Of a stretch of DNA of 44,671 bases, positions 18,814-28,491 are shown in pieces. Both the position numbers and the translations under genes were made by a program. Every line of letters begins with the position of its first letter. Position 1 is the first letter of the stretch. The DNA is from Coemansia sp. RSA 487. Lineage: Eukaryota > Kickxellomycota > Kickxellomycetes > Kickxellales > Kickxellaceae. Under the pieces are notes generated by a model. That model saw only the letters and a list, made by a program, of their open reading frames with translations. It had not been told where the DNA came from and did not search any database. The stretch covers positions 1 through 44,671 of the forward strand of contig JANBRJ010000120.1 of assembly GCA_027577595.1 (NCBI GenBank), in the 5' to 3' direction.

Positions 18814-20913
18814 ATGGGCAAACGCATTGCAGAGAAGCAGCTCACGCAGCTGAATCAACACGAGGAGGAAATGGAAGGCAGTAGCGACCACTTTGGCGAG
18901 GGAATCCGTATGGCTGACAAGATGGCACTGTCGCAGAGGGTGATCAAGAAGCCCAAGTCGCGTCTCCGCGGAATAGCTGGCAGCACCGCCACGGGTGCCA
19001 GTGAGCAGCCAAGCAAGCCCAGCGGTGCCTTTTCTGGATTTGCAGGCTTTGGGTCCCCAGTATCAACGGCTTCTACGAACGCCGCCAGCAGCGCAAATGT
19101 GGCTACTACTCCTACCAGCGGAGAGAACACAGGTGGCAGCGACTCGGCATCAAAGGGGATCTTCAAAGGATTCAGCTTTGCTCAGCCTCCTGCAGCAGCT
19201 GCTGCTACTGGTGCTGCTACTGGTGCTGCTACTGGTGCTGCTAAACCCAAGGTTACCTCTGTTCCAGCATTTGGCTCAGCTGGATCATTCGGAAGCAGTA
19301 ATAGCGTAGGAGGCGTAAGCACAGTGTTCAACGCCGGGTCCTTTGGTTCCAATAACGCCACCGCAAAGCAGCCGGCCGCATCCTTTGAAACCCCATTCAG
19401 TAGCAAAGCAACAGCCGCCAACGACGATGCCGGTAGCACTCAGAAAAAGAGCCCCTTTAGCTTTGGCGCTACAAACCCCACGGCCTCAAAACAGCCGGGG
19501 TTGGAGCATTCGCCAATGGATGCGGATTCCAAGCCAGCTACCGGCTTTAGCATGCCTGCGTTCAAGCCGCCCACATTGGGTGCCTCCACATCCGGTTCGT
19601 CCATGTTCAGCGGTACTCAGAAACAATCGTCCTCGTTCAGCACCCCGTTTATGGCGCCAAAACAAGCTGCTGCTGACACTTCGAATGCACTGGCAGCGAC
19701 AGAACCGGAATTGTCTGCGTCAAACGAGGAAGAGTTTTACAGAAACATCCGTGGTCTCAACGTGTCGCTGCAAAAGAAAATAGGCGACGCGGTTTCAGCT
19801 AATGCCTTTGTTGATCTGACGCCCTTGCTTGAGCAGTACGCAAATCACTGGAACTTGATCACAAAGAAACAGCCTGCGGGTAACAGTAGCACCAGCACAG
19901 CACCAAAGTCAGCATTCGACAACAAAGCAAGCACCTCGCTGGGCAGCAAGCCAGCTGTTGCTGCCACCCCATTCACAACACCAAGCACTACAGCTAGTGC
20001 ATCTGCAACATCGACATTCGCCTTTTCGCAGCCAGCCGCAAAAAACAACAAGCCCAAGCCGTTGTCGCCAGCACCTGCGAGTGAAAAAAAATTCACACCC
20101 AGCACTAATGCATTTAGCAGTTCTGCAATGGAAACATCACCAAAACCGCCGATTTCAACGCCATTCAAGTTTGGCGCTACCAACATGTCGGCGGGATCAA
20201 AGTCCAATTTTGCCTTTTCGTTCGGAAAGCCACCGCTTCCACAGCAGCAGTCACCGTCTGCACCAGTCTCAGACGACGCTGCAAAGAAACCGTTTTCGTT
20301 TGGATTCCTGCAAGCAGGGTCGCCGACCAAGACCACTGCTGCTGGTGGTGCGCCGGCAACAAAGCCTGTATTTACATTTGGGTTTGGCAACACGGACAGC
20401 ACCATTGGCGGTGCAGATAAGGTCAATAATCAGGATACAAAGGCCAGTATCAGCGGTGCAGCTGAAGGCGACAAGAATGATGTTGGCATGAACGGTGGCG
20501 ATGATGATGATGATAATGACGAGGAGCCCAGGTCGCCCAAAAAGCCATCGACAGCGGGGGAGGAAGGAGAGACGACCGAGCACCAGGTGCGCGCCAAAGT
20601 GTACATGTGGGACGGCAGAGAAAGCAAGTACAAGGATATGGGTGTTGGGCAGCTTAAAGTCAATACATGGGAAACCACCGACGCCCAAGCCAAACGTGCT
20701 CGCGTACTGTGCCGCCAAGAGGGGTCAAATAAGATCACGTTAAACGCCTCGCTGTTCAAGGAAATGATCGTCGAATACACGGCGGGCAAGAAGGAGCTGG
20801 GATTTCTGGTTATTGTCGATGGTAAGCCCACACGATACTTGATCCGTACTAGTTCGTCCGACTCCACTGCTACATTGCACGAGTGCATAGAAAGGGTCAA
20901 GTTGTCACTCTAG
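18814..20913 (+). CDS. NUP50: nucleoporin of the Nup50/Nup2 type with FG repeats and Ran-binding domain
   Basis: A 699-residue nuclear basket nucleoporin. The N-terminus MGKRIAEKQLTQLN followed by RVIKKPKSR is the importin-alpha binding module of Nup50 (animal MAKRxAxKELT...AIKKAKR). Scattered FG repeats (FGSP, SFGS, SFGA, SFGK, TFGF) lie in a long Ser/Ala/Thr-rich disordered region. A helical Nup50 middle motif is visible at about 359-400 (FYRNIRGLN...DLTPLLEQY). The last ~110 residues form a RanBP1-like domain beginning near HQVRAKVYMW (590). Nup50/Nup2 displaces cargo from importin-alpha at the basket and recycles it with RanGTP. The ATG at 18814 is the first in frame. A 12-bp tandem repeat (about 19200-19242) codes Ala-Thr-Gly-Ala. 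Confidence 0.9.
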   Translation: MGKRIAEKQLTQLNQHEEEMEGSSDHFGEGIRMADKMALSQRVIKKPKSRLRGIAGSTATGASEQPSKPSGAFSGFAGFGSPVSTASTNAASSANVATTPTSGENTGGSDSASKGIFKGFSFAQPPAAAAATGAATGAATGAAKPKVTSVPAFGSAGSFGSSNSVGGVSTVFNAGSFGSNNATAKQPAASFETPFSSKATAANDDAGSTQKKSPFSFGATNPTASKQPGLEHSPMDADSKPATGFSMPAFKPPTLGASTSGSSMFSGTQKQSSSFSTPFMAPKQAAADTSNALAATEPELSASNEEEFYRNIRGLNVSLQKKIGDAVSANAFVDLTPLLEQYANHWNLITKKQPAGNSSTSTAPKSAFDNKASTSLGSKPAVAATPFTTPSTTASASATSTFAFSQPAAKNNKPKPLSPAPASEKKFTPSTNAFSSSAMETSPKPPISTPFKFGATNMSAGSKSNFAFSFGKPPLPQQQSPSAPVSDDAAKKPFSFGFLQAGSPTKTTAAGGAPATKPVFTFGFGNTDSTIGGADKVNNQDTKASISGAAEGDKNDVGMNGGDDDDDNDEEPRSPKKPSTAGEEGETTEHQVRAKVYMWDGRESKYKDMGVGQLKVNTWETTDAQAKRARVLCRQEGSNKITLNASLFKEMIVEYTAGKKELGFLVIVDGKPTRYLIRTSSSDSTATLHECIERVKLSL

Positions 20914-21238
20914 GACTTGTTCTCTGTCTCCCATTTCTAGTATTTTTTATTCATCTCTTCCACCTTCGTGTATACTTCGCCTTTTGCAACTGGGAACTCT
21001 TGGTGGACAGAGATCAGCTAATATTCAATTGTGCTTTCGAGCAAACGTGGGTCTCTTGATCTGGAATACCACAGCGTCAACATCCAAACACCATTATTAT
21101 TTGGGGGCTCCAGAGTGTAATGGGAAGGCTTCTTGAAATTAAACAGTTTAAAAGAGTAAGCAATAGTATAGATATATAGTGAACTGGGGATCCGAATCTT
21201 TTTGGCTTTGTATTTTCTCGTGCCTGGCTTTGACTCGT
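20914..21238. other. convergent intergenic region nucleoporin / LIM gene
   Basis: A 325-bp AT-rich stretch between the stop codons of two converging genes, holding both 3' UTRs. I see no gene or strong hairpin. Confidence 0.5.
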
Positions 21239-24200
21239 CTACTCAAACATTGTCTGCGACTTGAGCGCCCATGGCGGGCGGAAGTTTGCGTTGCGGAACC
21301 GGCGTTCTAGGTTGTCCAGATGGACGTTTGGCGAGAATGCTGCGCCTGCACGATCACGGGGCGACGCAAAGTCGCTACTTCCGTTGATCTGGTCTTGGCT
21401 ATCGGCAAACGGGTCAAACTGTGAGGATGACGACGTGTTTGCGTTGTCCTGACGGCCGATTGCGCCAAAGTTAAGCACTTCAGCTATCGACGGGCCGCAA
21501 GGCGAGAGATAACGGCCTGACAAGTCCTGGCTGCTCGCACGGGAATGCTGTGGCGAACCAGAGATGCTCGCCTGGCTGCCGTTGATCTGTCTCTGTGCTT
21601 CCTGACGCAGGGCGTTAACGACGTTTGAATCGTAATGTGATTCACGGGAGCCAGCAAAAATGCTACGCGACCCGCTGCGCGGTCCCGACGAAGGCGGCGG
21701 AGACCGCGGTGGGCTAGCCGCTCTATTGTAGAAGGGTGTTTGCTGCTGTTTCTGCTGTTGCTGCGATGGCTGTGGTTGTGCCTTGTACTTCGGCTGGCCA
21801 GCAGTCTTTGGCTTGGGTACAGGAAGCGGCCGACGGGTCTCGCTGCTGCTGTTGCTGTTGCTCGTTGCTGTCCCGGTTCGTTGAGGCATGGGCGTCGAGT
21901 GACCATCTGGGGCTAGTCTACTGGCCGGCACAGGAGTTGACCGAGCAAAAGAGCCGTTGTCGATCTGCTCGGCAGCTGCATCCAGGAAGTTGCGCATGGC
22001 CGAGTTCATCCGGCGAGGCGTCCCCGACTCGTGAGGAACAGATGGTGGTGGCAATCTGTCCGAGTCGCCTTGTCCCGAATACATCGGCATGCTAGGCACT
22101 GGCGGAACTGCTGGGACGGTGCTGCCCCCATCAGGCACAAACCGCTCGCGAGAAACACCTGAGCGGCGGCGGTGGTGACGCGAACGCCGGCCCATCGTGC
22201 TCTTCTTGCGCATGAGGATACTGCGACGGCGCAAGAGCTCGTTTCCGTGCTTCTTGCAGTAGATGGCACCTTTGATGCGGATGGCGGCGGTGGAAGGCAC
22301 AACCTGGGAGCACTGGCGACAGCGCATGCATGTCCGGTGGTATCCGTAGCCTTCATGAACAACACGGTCGTTGAGATAAACGACATCGCCGCATCCAGGG
22401 CACAGCGGATGGTCCCAGCCGTTCAGGCTCTTTGTATCGTTGAGTAAAGCTGTAGATGGACGGGAAGCATTGGATCCAGGGCGCTCGATGCTGCTACCAC
22501 TCCTACCGTTGCCGCCACCGACAAGTGTGTTGCCGTCGCTGGTCTTTTGCATGGCAGCTGGAGCTGTAAAGCGCGATTTGACCGATGCAGGACTAGACTC
22601 GGGATCAATGGCGCTTGCGGGGTAGCGCTTTTCCAAAACCTTGGTTTTGACTTTCTTGTCGACCACGCGCTCGGTAATCCATGGTGTTCCAGAAGGAGAC
22701 GTAGCTTGCTCGCGCTCATAATGAGTCTGCCTGTCGACTCCAACATCGCCGTTGCGGCAGATCTGCGACTGGTCGCCCGCAAATGCCTTGACCATCTGGG
22801 CGTCCTTTTGGTCGCTTTTCTCACGCAGCTGCTGCATATGCTGCAAAAAGTCGTCGACCGAGGTAAATGACTCCATGATCGCGCGGTTCATCTGCTCGAA
22901 CTTCTTGTCGGAGATACCAGGGCGCACTGCAACAACCTTTGGGCGTGGCGCCGCAGTGTTTTCCTCACGGGCCTCAAAGTACCTTTTGTAATCCTTTTCA
23001 CAATAGACATGGCCGTCGACGGCACGGAATGTGGAGGATGTGAGCAGACAGTCGCAGGCCTCGCAGCGAAGGCAGCTGGCATGCATGACCTGTGGGCGGA
23101 CCACAATGTCATCCTTCTCCACGCCCTTGCCACAAACGCCGCAGCAGCCAGATTCGCACTTCTTGCTCGGCACATAACTATCCTTGTTGGTGAAAGCAGG
23201 GAGCAGAACGCCGCCGCCGCGCAGAGTTGACTGCGCACGCGTCTCGCCTGCTACGGAGGCAACTTTGCCGCCTCCTACAAGCACAGGGCTCCGTGGGCGA
23301 CTTAGATTGGGATATGAAGCAAGCGAGTCAATGTCCTCCTCCACAACCTTGGGAATGTTATAGGGGAGATTGGTGCTGCCGTTCGTCAGCGTGCTTGAAC
23401 TGCCAAACTCTGAGCCCTGACGAGGGCGGCTGCGGCGGCTCGCGAGTGAACCTGTTTCAAGGTCCAAGCGATCGACAACAGGCTCTTCCTGGTACTGATC
23501 TGCGGGTTCTGGTGTTGCTCTTTGGCCGACAGAATGCGAATGCGGCCGATAACGTGCTGATCCGGGCTGGTCTTGCTGTGAATCTGCGGGACGTTGCTGC
23601 TGCTGCTGCTGCTGCTGTGGCTGCTGTTGTGGCTGTTCCTGCGTGCCACCGTTCTCTTGTTCATGATTCTCTCTCGCACGGTTCTTTATGTGTGCAGGAG
23701 GAGATGGAAATCTCCCAAACACAGGTGTGGGCAAGCGATAAAGCTCAGGTGAGGGCGAGCGGTACCGAGACGTTGGTTCTCCAGCCTGCGTTTGTTGCTG
23801 CTGTTGCTGTTGCGGTGGGCGGTTGTATTGGGAAGCTCTTCCAGGAAAAGGCGCGCTGCGTTCCGATGGCTGGTACGCTGGACCACGCAATGGAGATGAT
23901 GCGTATGTCGGGGGTGCAGCACCACCATCACCACGGCCTGATGCAGCAATGGAGCCGGCGGGAGACCGTGATGAGAATGCAGAGGTACGGGTGGTGCTCC
24001 TAGGCGCAGGCTGTGGCGACGAGTAGCCTTTCGCAGCAGAAGGAATGCCAACCCTAGCGCTAGCAGCAATCGAAGCTGGCCGCTCAGCTGCACGAACTGA
24101 CTTGAGGTCGCTGGCAGAAGTATCCGGGCGTCCGTTGTCGGAGGCTGCAGGCGAGGCAAGGCTGCTCACAGAGGGCACATATCCGGTGGTGCGGCGCATA

Positions 24201-27200
24201 ACACTGGCAAGCTCGTTCTCACTGTCGTTTGCAACAATGGGCGATCCAGGTGTTCCACTGCCTCCACGAAGCACGCCGTCTGGCGAAGCAGCGCTGGCAC
24301 GGCTAGACAAAGCCGAACGATTGATAGCACCGCCTGTGCGTCCCATGACGACATCAAGTTCGGTAAGACTGCGGTTGTTTTCAGCACCGGGGTTTGCTGG
24401 AGTCGTACCTGAGCTGCGGGCTGTAGAACGATAAGCAGACGAGCCAGCCTCTGACGCTTTGGCTGACGAGAGGCGGGGTATCTGCGATCGGGTGTCGCGT
24501 CCGCTGTGACTAGCCGTGCTCTGGCGGCTATGGTAAGAGGCTGTGGAGACCGGCGACTTTGTGCGTTTGAGCCTTAAATCATCGACGCCTCCAGTGCGAC
24601 GTAGAACAGCTGCAAGCTCGGCTGACATGTCTTCAAGCCTCATTGGCAAACTTACAGACGACTCGTTGGCAGCATCGCGCTCAACAGGTACGGCTGCCTC
24701 CTCGTCATCGCCGGCTTCCGTGTTCCCATCGTTGTCGATCTGGTTTGCATCATCAAACTCCTTCCCAGCCATCAGCAGGACATCGGTGCGGATGGTTGAG
24801 TCCGATGCCCACAGCTTGCTTGCGCTGTCGGGGCGCATAGAATCCATCTTCGACACCATTGCGGAAATACGTGTCGACGCGCTAGCCGACCTCGAAGATG
24901 CGCCACCGCCAACAAGGCTGCTGTGCGACGCGACTGATTCGGCCTCATCTGCGACATGCTCACCGGCACAGCACCTGGATGTGCAGCTCTGCTCATGGAA
25001 GTCGTTCTCGATCCCAGCTAGCGCATCAGCTTCGGTCCGTCGCAGAACCTCTTCCAGCTCGCTCACAGCCTTCGCAACCTTGGATTCGGCTGGGTGCTTT
25101 TCCGAGAACGAGTTGGTCCCCTTGCGGCTGCTTTCGGGTCTAGTGCTAGTGGGTTGGGAATCGTCCTTTGCCGGTGTATCGCTGGGCTCGTCACGCACAG
25201 GAGACTCGTAGCGGCGACTGAACGGCGATTTGAAGGCTATGTCTGAGCTGGGCATCTCGCGCACAAAGATGGGCTGCGACTTGAGGATGGTAAACGCATC
25301 ACGCATATTTGGTGGCTTCACTCTGTACTTTTCGTCATCGTCCCAGTACCGTGGATCAAGGTTTTCAGCCCTGTTCTTGGCTCCAGCATTGGCGTTAGCA
25401 CCGGTCCCGTTTTGCTGCTGCTGCTGCTGCTGCTGCTGTCCAGAGCTGGTAGGTCGTGATGGCGGGCGCTGGGAACTGGCATCATCCCGGGACTGCTCCG
25501 ATTCCCCTTCACTAGGCTTATTGGCATCCTCTGCTGCATCGCTAGTTGATTTTTCGTTGCCATCACCATTGTCAGGAGCCAGGTCGGTCTTGTCAACGGG
25601 GTTGACGTTCGGGCTACTGCTGGTAGAGCCCGGATTGCTGCTGTGAACGCTCTCCGCAGGCACAACAGATGCTGCGACACTCATGCGGTCGCTGTAGAGT
25701 GTGTCGTAGTTTTGAGAGACTGGCGATAGCTGGTCCATTGACATGCCGCCGCCAACAAGAAGGCCGTCAGACACAGTGGTCCTCACTCCTTTTGGCACCG
25801 GGCTGACGCTTGTCCGGTCCAGTACATCGCGAAGCTCTGTCTCGCGGATGCTCAGGTAATGCCGTCCCGATGGTGACGAAGACACCGTTTGCTCGTTGTC
25901 TGAAGACGCCGCCTCCGACGCCTGTGCCTTGAGGAGCTCCTCAACGCTTGCGCGCAACTGCTCCTTCACCTGGGTGTCTGTCGTGTTATCAACAAGCAGT
26001 TTCAGTATCTCGCTGGAGCTCATCTCGCTGGAGCCCATAAAACGGTAGCGCCGGCGCAGCTCGTCCAGATACTTGCGCAGCATATGTTCTGGGTAATACT
26101 GCGTAAGCAGGTTCTCCACGCGCTCGCGGTAGTTGACCTTGTCCTTGGACGATCTGCGCGGTGGGAGCGCATACTTGTCCATGGGAAGCGACTGCCCTCG
26201 TGTGCCATCTCGGCCTTTTGTGCGGTGCTCTGGTGGAGCTGCTGGAGGGCCATTAAAGGCAGAAAACACCCCGTTTTCGGCCTCATGGTAGCATCCACCG
26301 CCACCGCGAAGCACCGATAAAGCAGGCGAACTCTTCCCCGTTCCAGCATCCTCTTCGGGGCTAACCGTTGTGGCGCTTGTGGATACAGATGTTCGGCTAG
26401 AGTTCCTGGTAGGCAAGCCCTCCGGGATTCCGCGCCATGTTGTCATTGTCGACTTGTCCTCCATCTTTGTCATCGACTGGCTGCGTGGGCGTGATTCAAA
26501 GAATGAACCTCCGCCGCCGACAAGAACAGGCGATGCGCAGAGCGCCGCAGTCAGGTGCGTTCGGGTCCTTGACTCGCGCAGACATTCCGAGTCGCTCATG
26601 ACCGACGCGTCCTCAAATGCTGGACGGATCTCCATAAAGCTCTGCCCCGCCGACGACAGACGCGATCTGGCGTACTCGCTCATACGGGTGTTGGCACGCG
26701 TGTCTGCAACCCTGCTGTACGATTCGATTGTTCTAAGCCGGCTGGGAGTATCCGCAATACGAGACACCACCGCCCTTGACACAGCTCTGCTATTGCTATC
26801 GCTGCTGCTTTCGGCGCTGCTTCCGTTGGTTCTCCCTGCGCCTCCTCCAGTGATCGTGGTCGGGGGCAATGGCCTAGGCTTCAGTGGCAGAGCTCGGATG
26901 TGAAGCTCAAGGCCGCCGTTTTCGGAGCGCTTGGTGGTGAACTGCGGGTTTCGCGTTTCGCCATTGGCAGTGGGATTCTGCGATTCGCTGTCGAAGGAGT
27001 CGTCCTGCTTCACGACAACGTCACCATCCTCGTTCCCAACAATCTACAAGGCATATGAAGAAGTGCATGCGACATAGAAATAGTCAGCCAGTTGTTGCGC
27101 CAGCATTATTAATTAGTCAGTACACGGGAAGAAGATGCAAAACAGGCAAGGATAATAGTCCAGCCAGGATTCGCACATAAATTGTCCGGAATCGCCAGAC

Positions 27201-28075
27201 ACAATACCAAAAGGACAATCGCCAGAATGCACTATGCCTACAGCTCTCGCACTCTCTCAACAGGACCCTCCTCCAATCGGCCAAGCGGTGAAAGCTGTCA
27301 GGATTCTGCACATCAGGAATATGTTGGACAAACCCCGACCTAGATTTCTTCGGATTGCAGAGGTGGGGTTTGGGCGCGGGTATGCACAACTCGGCCAATG
27401 TCTGCATTTAAACGCATCATATTCAGCTGGTTTGGCTTTGCTGGCACTCCCCTCTCTCTGCTCCAGCAATAAATGATCATATCACAGATGCATGGATGCG
27501 CGGTATAGTGCACCACATCTCAGGTTTGCATGCAAAAGTGAAAACAGGTATCGCCAGAACAAGCTGTTTAAAGTGCAAAGTTGCTATTTGAGCTGTAATG
27601 TGTGGAGTTTCTGAAATTTTAAACGCAAGGGAAAATGCGCGAGTTGAGGATAGCAGGGCGTGTAGAAAACAAGCACAGTGCACTAGAAGAAGACCAATGG
27701 GAGAAGCGGGAAAGGCGAATTGGGATCACCAACAAAAACGGCGCAATGTCCAGTTCTCTCTACAAAGCACAAAGGTGTTGTAGCATGGCTGGAAAGGAAA
27801 GAGATAGGAAAAAAAGTAACCCCTACATGAAATGCTGGCCATGCACAGAAACATGGACAAAGTAAACAACGGTTGCGCTTTGGCAAAAGCAGCACATCCC
27901 AAAAACGATCTGTTGTAGCTCATAGTAAACGTACCTTTACAGACACCTTGGTCGCAGCGCCATTGTCTCTGTCGTCGGCGTAGAGGTCGCCCGTAACATG
28001 GATGTCGTACTTGTACGGCGGGCCGCGCGAGAGCTGCTGTCCGCCATTGCTACTGCTACTACTGGGGGCATCCAT
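21239..28075 (-). CDS. very large paxillin-like protein with two LIM domains and interspersed short repeats
   Basis: Two supported exons: 27935-28075 (47 codons from ATG 28075) and 21239-27043, joined in phase 0 across an 891-nt intron (GTACGT donor, TTGTAG acceptor). They give about 1,981 residues. The large exon has no ATG at its 5' end, so an upstream exon is required. Two Cys/His zinc LIM domains lie at about 1345-1402 and 1595-1651. A helical segment (about 349-422) looks folded and most of the rest is Ser/Pro/Gln-rich and disordered. Two short motifs recur: L[VR]GGG eight times and ELxxV[LM]xRT five times. Architecture resembles paxillin/Pxl1 (disordered N-terminus with short helical motifs, C-terminal LIMs), which act in adhesion or polarity and cytokinesis, but the function here is unknown. 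A further 6-codon exon at 28474-28491 is possible. Confidence 0.75.
23593..23635 (-). repeat. CAG/CTG trinucleotide repeat (poly-Gln)
   Basis: Run of CTG-type triplets on the plus strand, read as CAG (Gln) in the LIM gene, with CAA/CCA interruptions. One of several poly-Gln runs in this protein, with others near 23800, 21740 and 25412-25439. Likely length-variable. Confidence 0.8.
25412..25439 (-). repeat. pure CAG trinucleotide repeat (nine Gln)
   Basis: Uninterrupted CTG triplets on the plus strand encoding about nine Gln in the LIM gene. Its purity suggests recent slippage. Confidence 0.85.
27044..27934 (-). other. long intron of the LIM gene (891 nt)
   Basis: Bounded by GTACGT (donor at 27934) and TTGTAG (acceptor at 27044) on the minus strand, phase 0. 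It is about eight times longer than the two other introns that I can define here (118 and 114 nt). No extra coding exon is convincing inside it. Some short frames exist on both strands without recognisable content. Confidence 0.65.
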
Positions 28076-28491
28076 TGCGGTGGCGGTAACGACGAGCTAC
28101 AGGGTGAAATGATTGCACAGCAATAGACAAAAAGGAGGCAAAAAGAGGGGAGAGATGGCCTGTGTTAGTCGTGTTCCGTCCAATTCGGGAATATTGTGAA
28201 TGGCTTGGCAAAGTAAACACAGAAAATCGTGGATTGCCAGTTATAGAACCTGAATCCAACAGTCTGGCAATCGCGAGCTTCTGACTGTGGTGGTTACCGA
28301 ATCCGGTGCTGCGTTTGCTTTCCCTCCATTTCCAGGGCGGAAAAAATCCAAAAGAGGGGGCGCGCCTCCTGTGTGTTACGCGCGGTCTCGGAGTTCCAAT
28401 AAATATTCTTCTACCAAGCCAAGTCAAGTGCTGATGAGTGTGGTTGGTGTCTGCTGTATCTAGGTAAACTTACATCGCTACAATCGACCAT

